DNA of 5,984 nt from CAZXDS01 sp964639525 (GTDB lineage Bacteria; Bacteroidota; Ignavibacteria; Ignavibacteriales; Melioribacteraceae): the NCBI GenBank assembly GCA_964639525.1, contig CAZXDS010000203.1, forward strand, positions 1-5,984, given 5' to 3'. The notes under the pieces were generated by a model that was given only the letters and a program-made list of their open reading frames with translations, made no database searches and was not told the DNA's origin. Within the stretch, counting starts at the first letter, position 1. Each line of letters begins with the position of its first letter. Shown piece after piece: positions 5,659-5,984 of the stretch. A program made the translations under genes and the position numbers.

Positions 5659-5984
5659 ATGACTGCATATAAAAAATTAGATTTTTCTACATGGAACAGA
5701 AAAGAGCAATTTCATTTTTTTAAGAATTACGAAAATCCGTTTTTTAACATTTGTGCAAATCTTGATGTAACCGAATTATATAACTCTGCAAAGAAGAACA
5801 GCTACTCTTTTTTTCTTTCTTCATTGTTTGCATCAATAAAAACAGCAAATTTAATCGAACCTTTTCGTTATAGAATTAGAAACGATGACGTTATTATTTA
5901 CGATAAAATAGACCTCGGTTCAACTGTGTTAAACGAAGACGACACATTTAATTTTTGCTATTTTGATTATAATTCTAATTTCAA
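5659..5984 (+). CDS. Chloramphenicol-acetyltransferase-like protein, N-terminal part (cut by right edge)
   Basis: The first 108 residues of a CatA-fold acetyltransferase are present. Features shared with the family are WNRKEQFHFF (12-21, compare WHRKEHFEAF in CatA1), NPFFNICANLDVTELY (26-41), the helix SFFLSSLFASIKTAN (50-64), EPFRYRIRNDDVIIYD (67-82, compare PEFRMAMKDGELVIWD) and the strand region DTFNFCYFDYNSNF (95-108). Classical CAT acetylates the 3-hydroxyl of chloramphenicol from acetyl-CoA as a trimer. The catalytic His of the HHxxxDG motif lies in the missing C-terminal half, so activity and substrate cannot be judged. Many chromosomal CAT-like proteins in this type of organism have no shown resistance role. 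The start ATG is 18 nt after the methyltransferase stop, with an A-rich leader and no Shine-Dalgarno sequence; it probably continues the operon. Confidence 0.85.
   Translation, partial: MTAYKKLDFSTWNRKEQFHFFKNYENPFFNICANLDVTELYNSAKKNSYSFFLSSLFASIKTANLIEPFRYRIRNDDVIIYDKIDLGSTVLNEDDTFNFCYFDYNSNF

Overview
The window is an AT-rich stretch (about one third G+C, judged by eye) of ordinary bacterial chromosome. It carries seven genes: one cut by each edge and five complete. Three things suggest a member of the Bacteroidota/Chlorobiota/Ignavibacteriota group. Most starts have A-rich leaders with almost no Shine-Dalgarno sequence. Two upstream regions contain TTTG...TAnnTTTG-like promoter elements. 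The proteins also have the K/N/I-rich composition and family variants I associate with that group. This placement is inference, since no rRNA or marker gene is present.

Layout. On the minus strand, 1-488 is the start of mnmE (tRNA U34-modification GTPase), running off the left edge. A gene-free stretch of 588 nt (489-1076) follows. Its right half holds a phased inverted repeat built from CTCTGCG/CTTTGCG units. From 1077 on, everything reads on the plus strand. First comes aat, a short-form leucyl/phenylalanyl-tRNA-protein transferase. After a very T-rich 121-nt spacer comes a tight cluster: lgt (prolipoprotein diacylglyceryl transferase), an exported six-bladed TolB/PD40-type beta-propeller protein, a 144-residue protein I do not recognise, a RsmB/NOP2-family RNA m5C methyltransferase, and the start of a chloramphenicol-acetyltransferase-like (CatA fold) protein cut by the right edge.

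The junctions from lgt onward are 0 nt (TAA|ATG), a 4-nt overlap (ATGA), 1 nt (TAA-A-TTG) and 18 nt. This points to one transcript with translational coupling. The functions are mixed: envelope lipoprotein maturation, a surface or periplasmic propeller, RNA modification and an acyltransferase. It therefore looks like a housekeeping operon rather than a dedicated pathway.

I found no mobile element, CRISPR array, tRNA/rRNA gene or convincing terminator, and no evidence of a new defence or biosynthetic system. The points most worth a second look are the phased inverted repeat at 851-982, the coupled unknown protein at 3771-4205, and the sequence deviations in Aat and the RNA methyltransferase.
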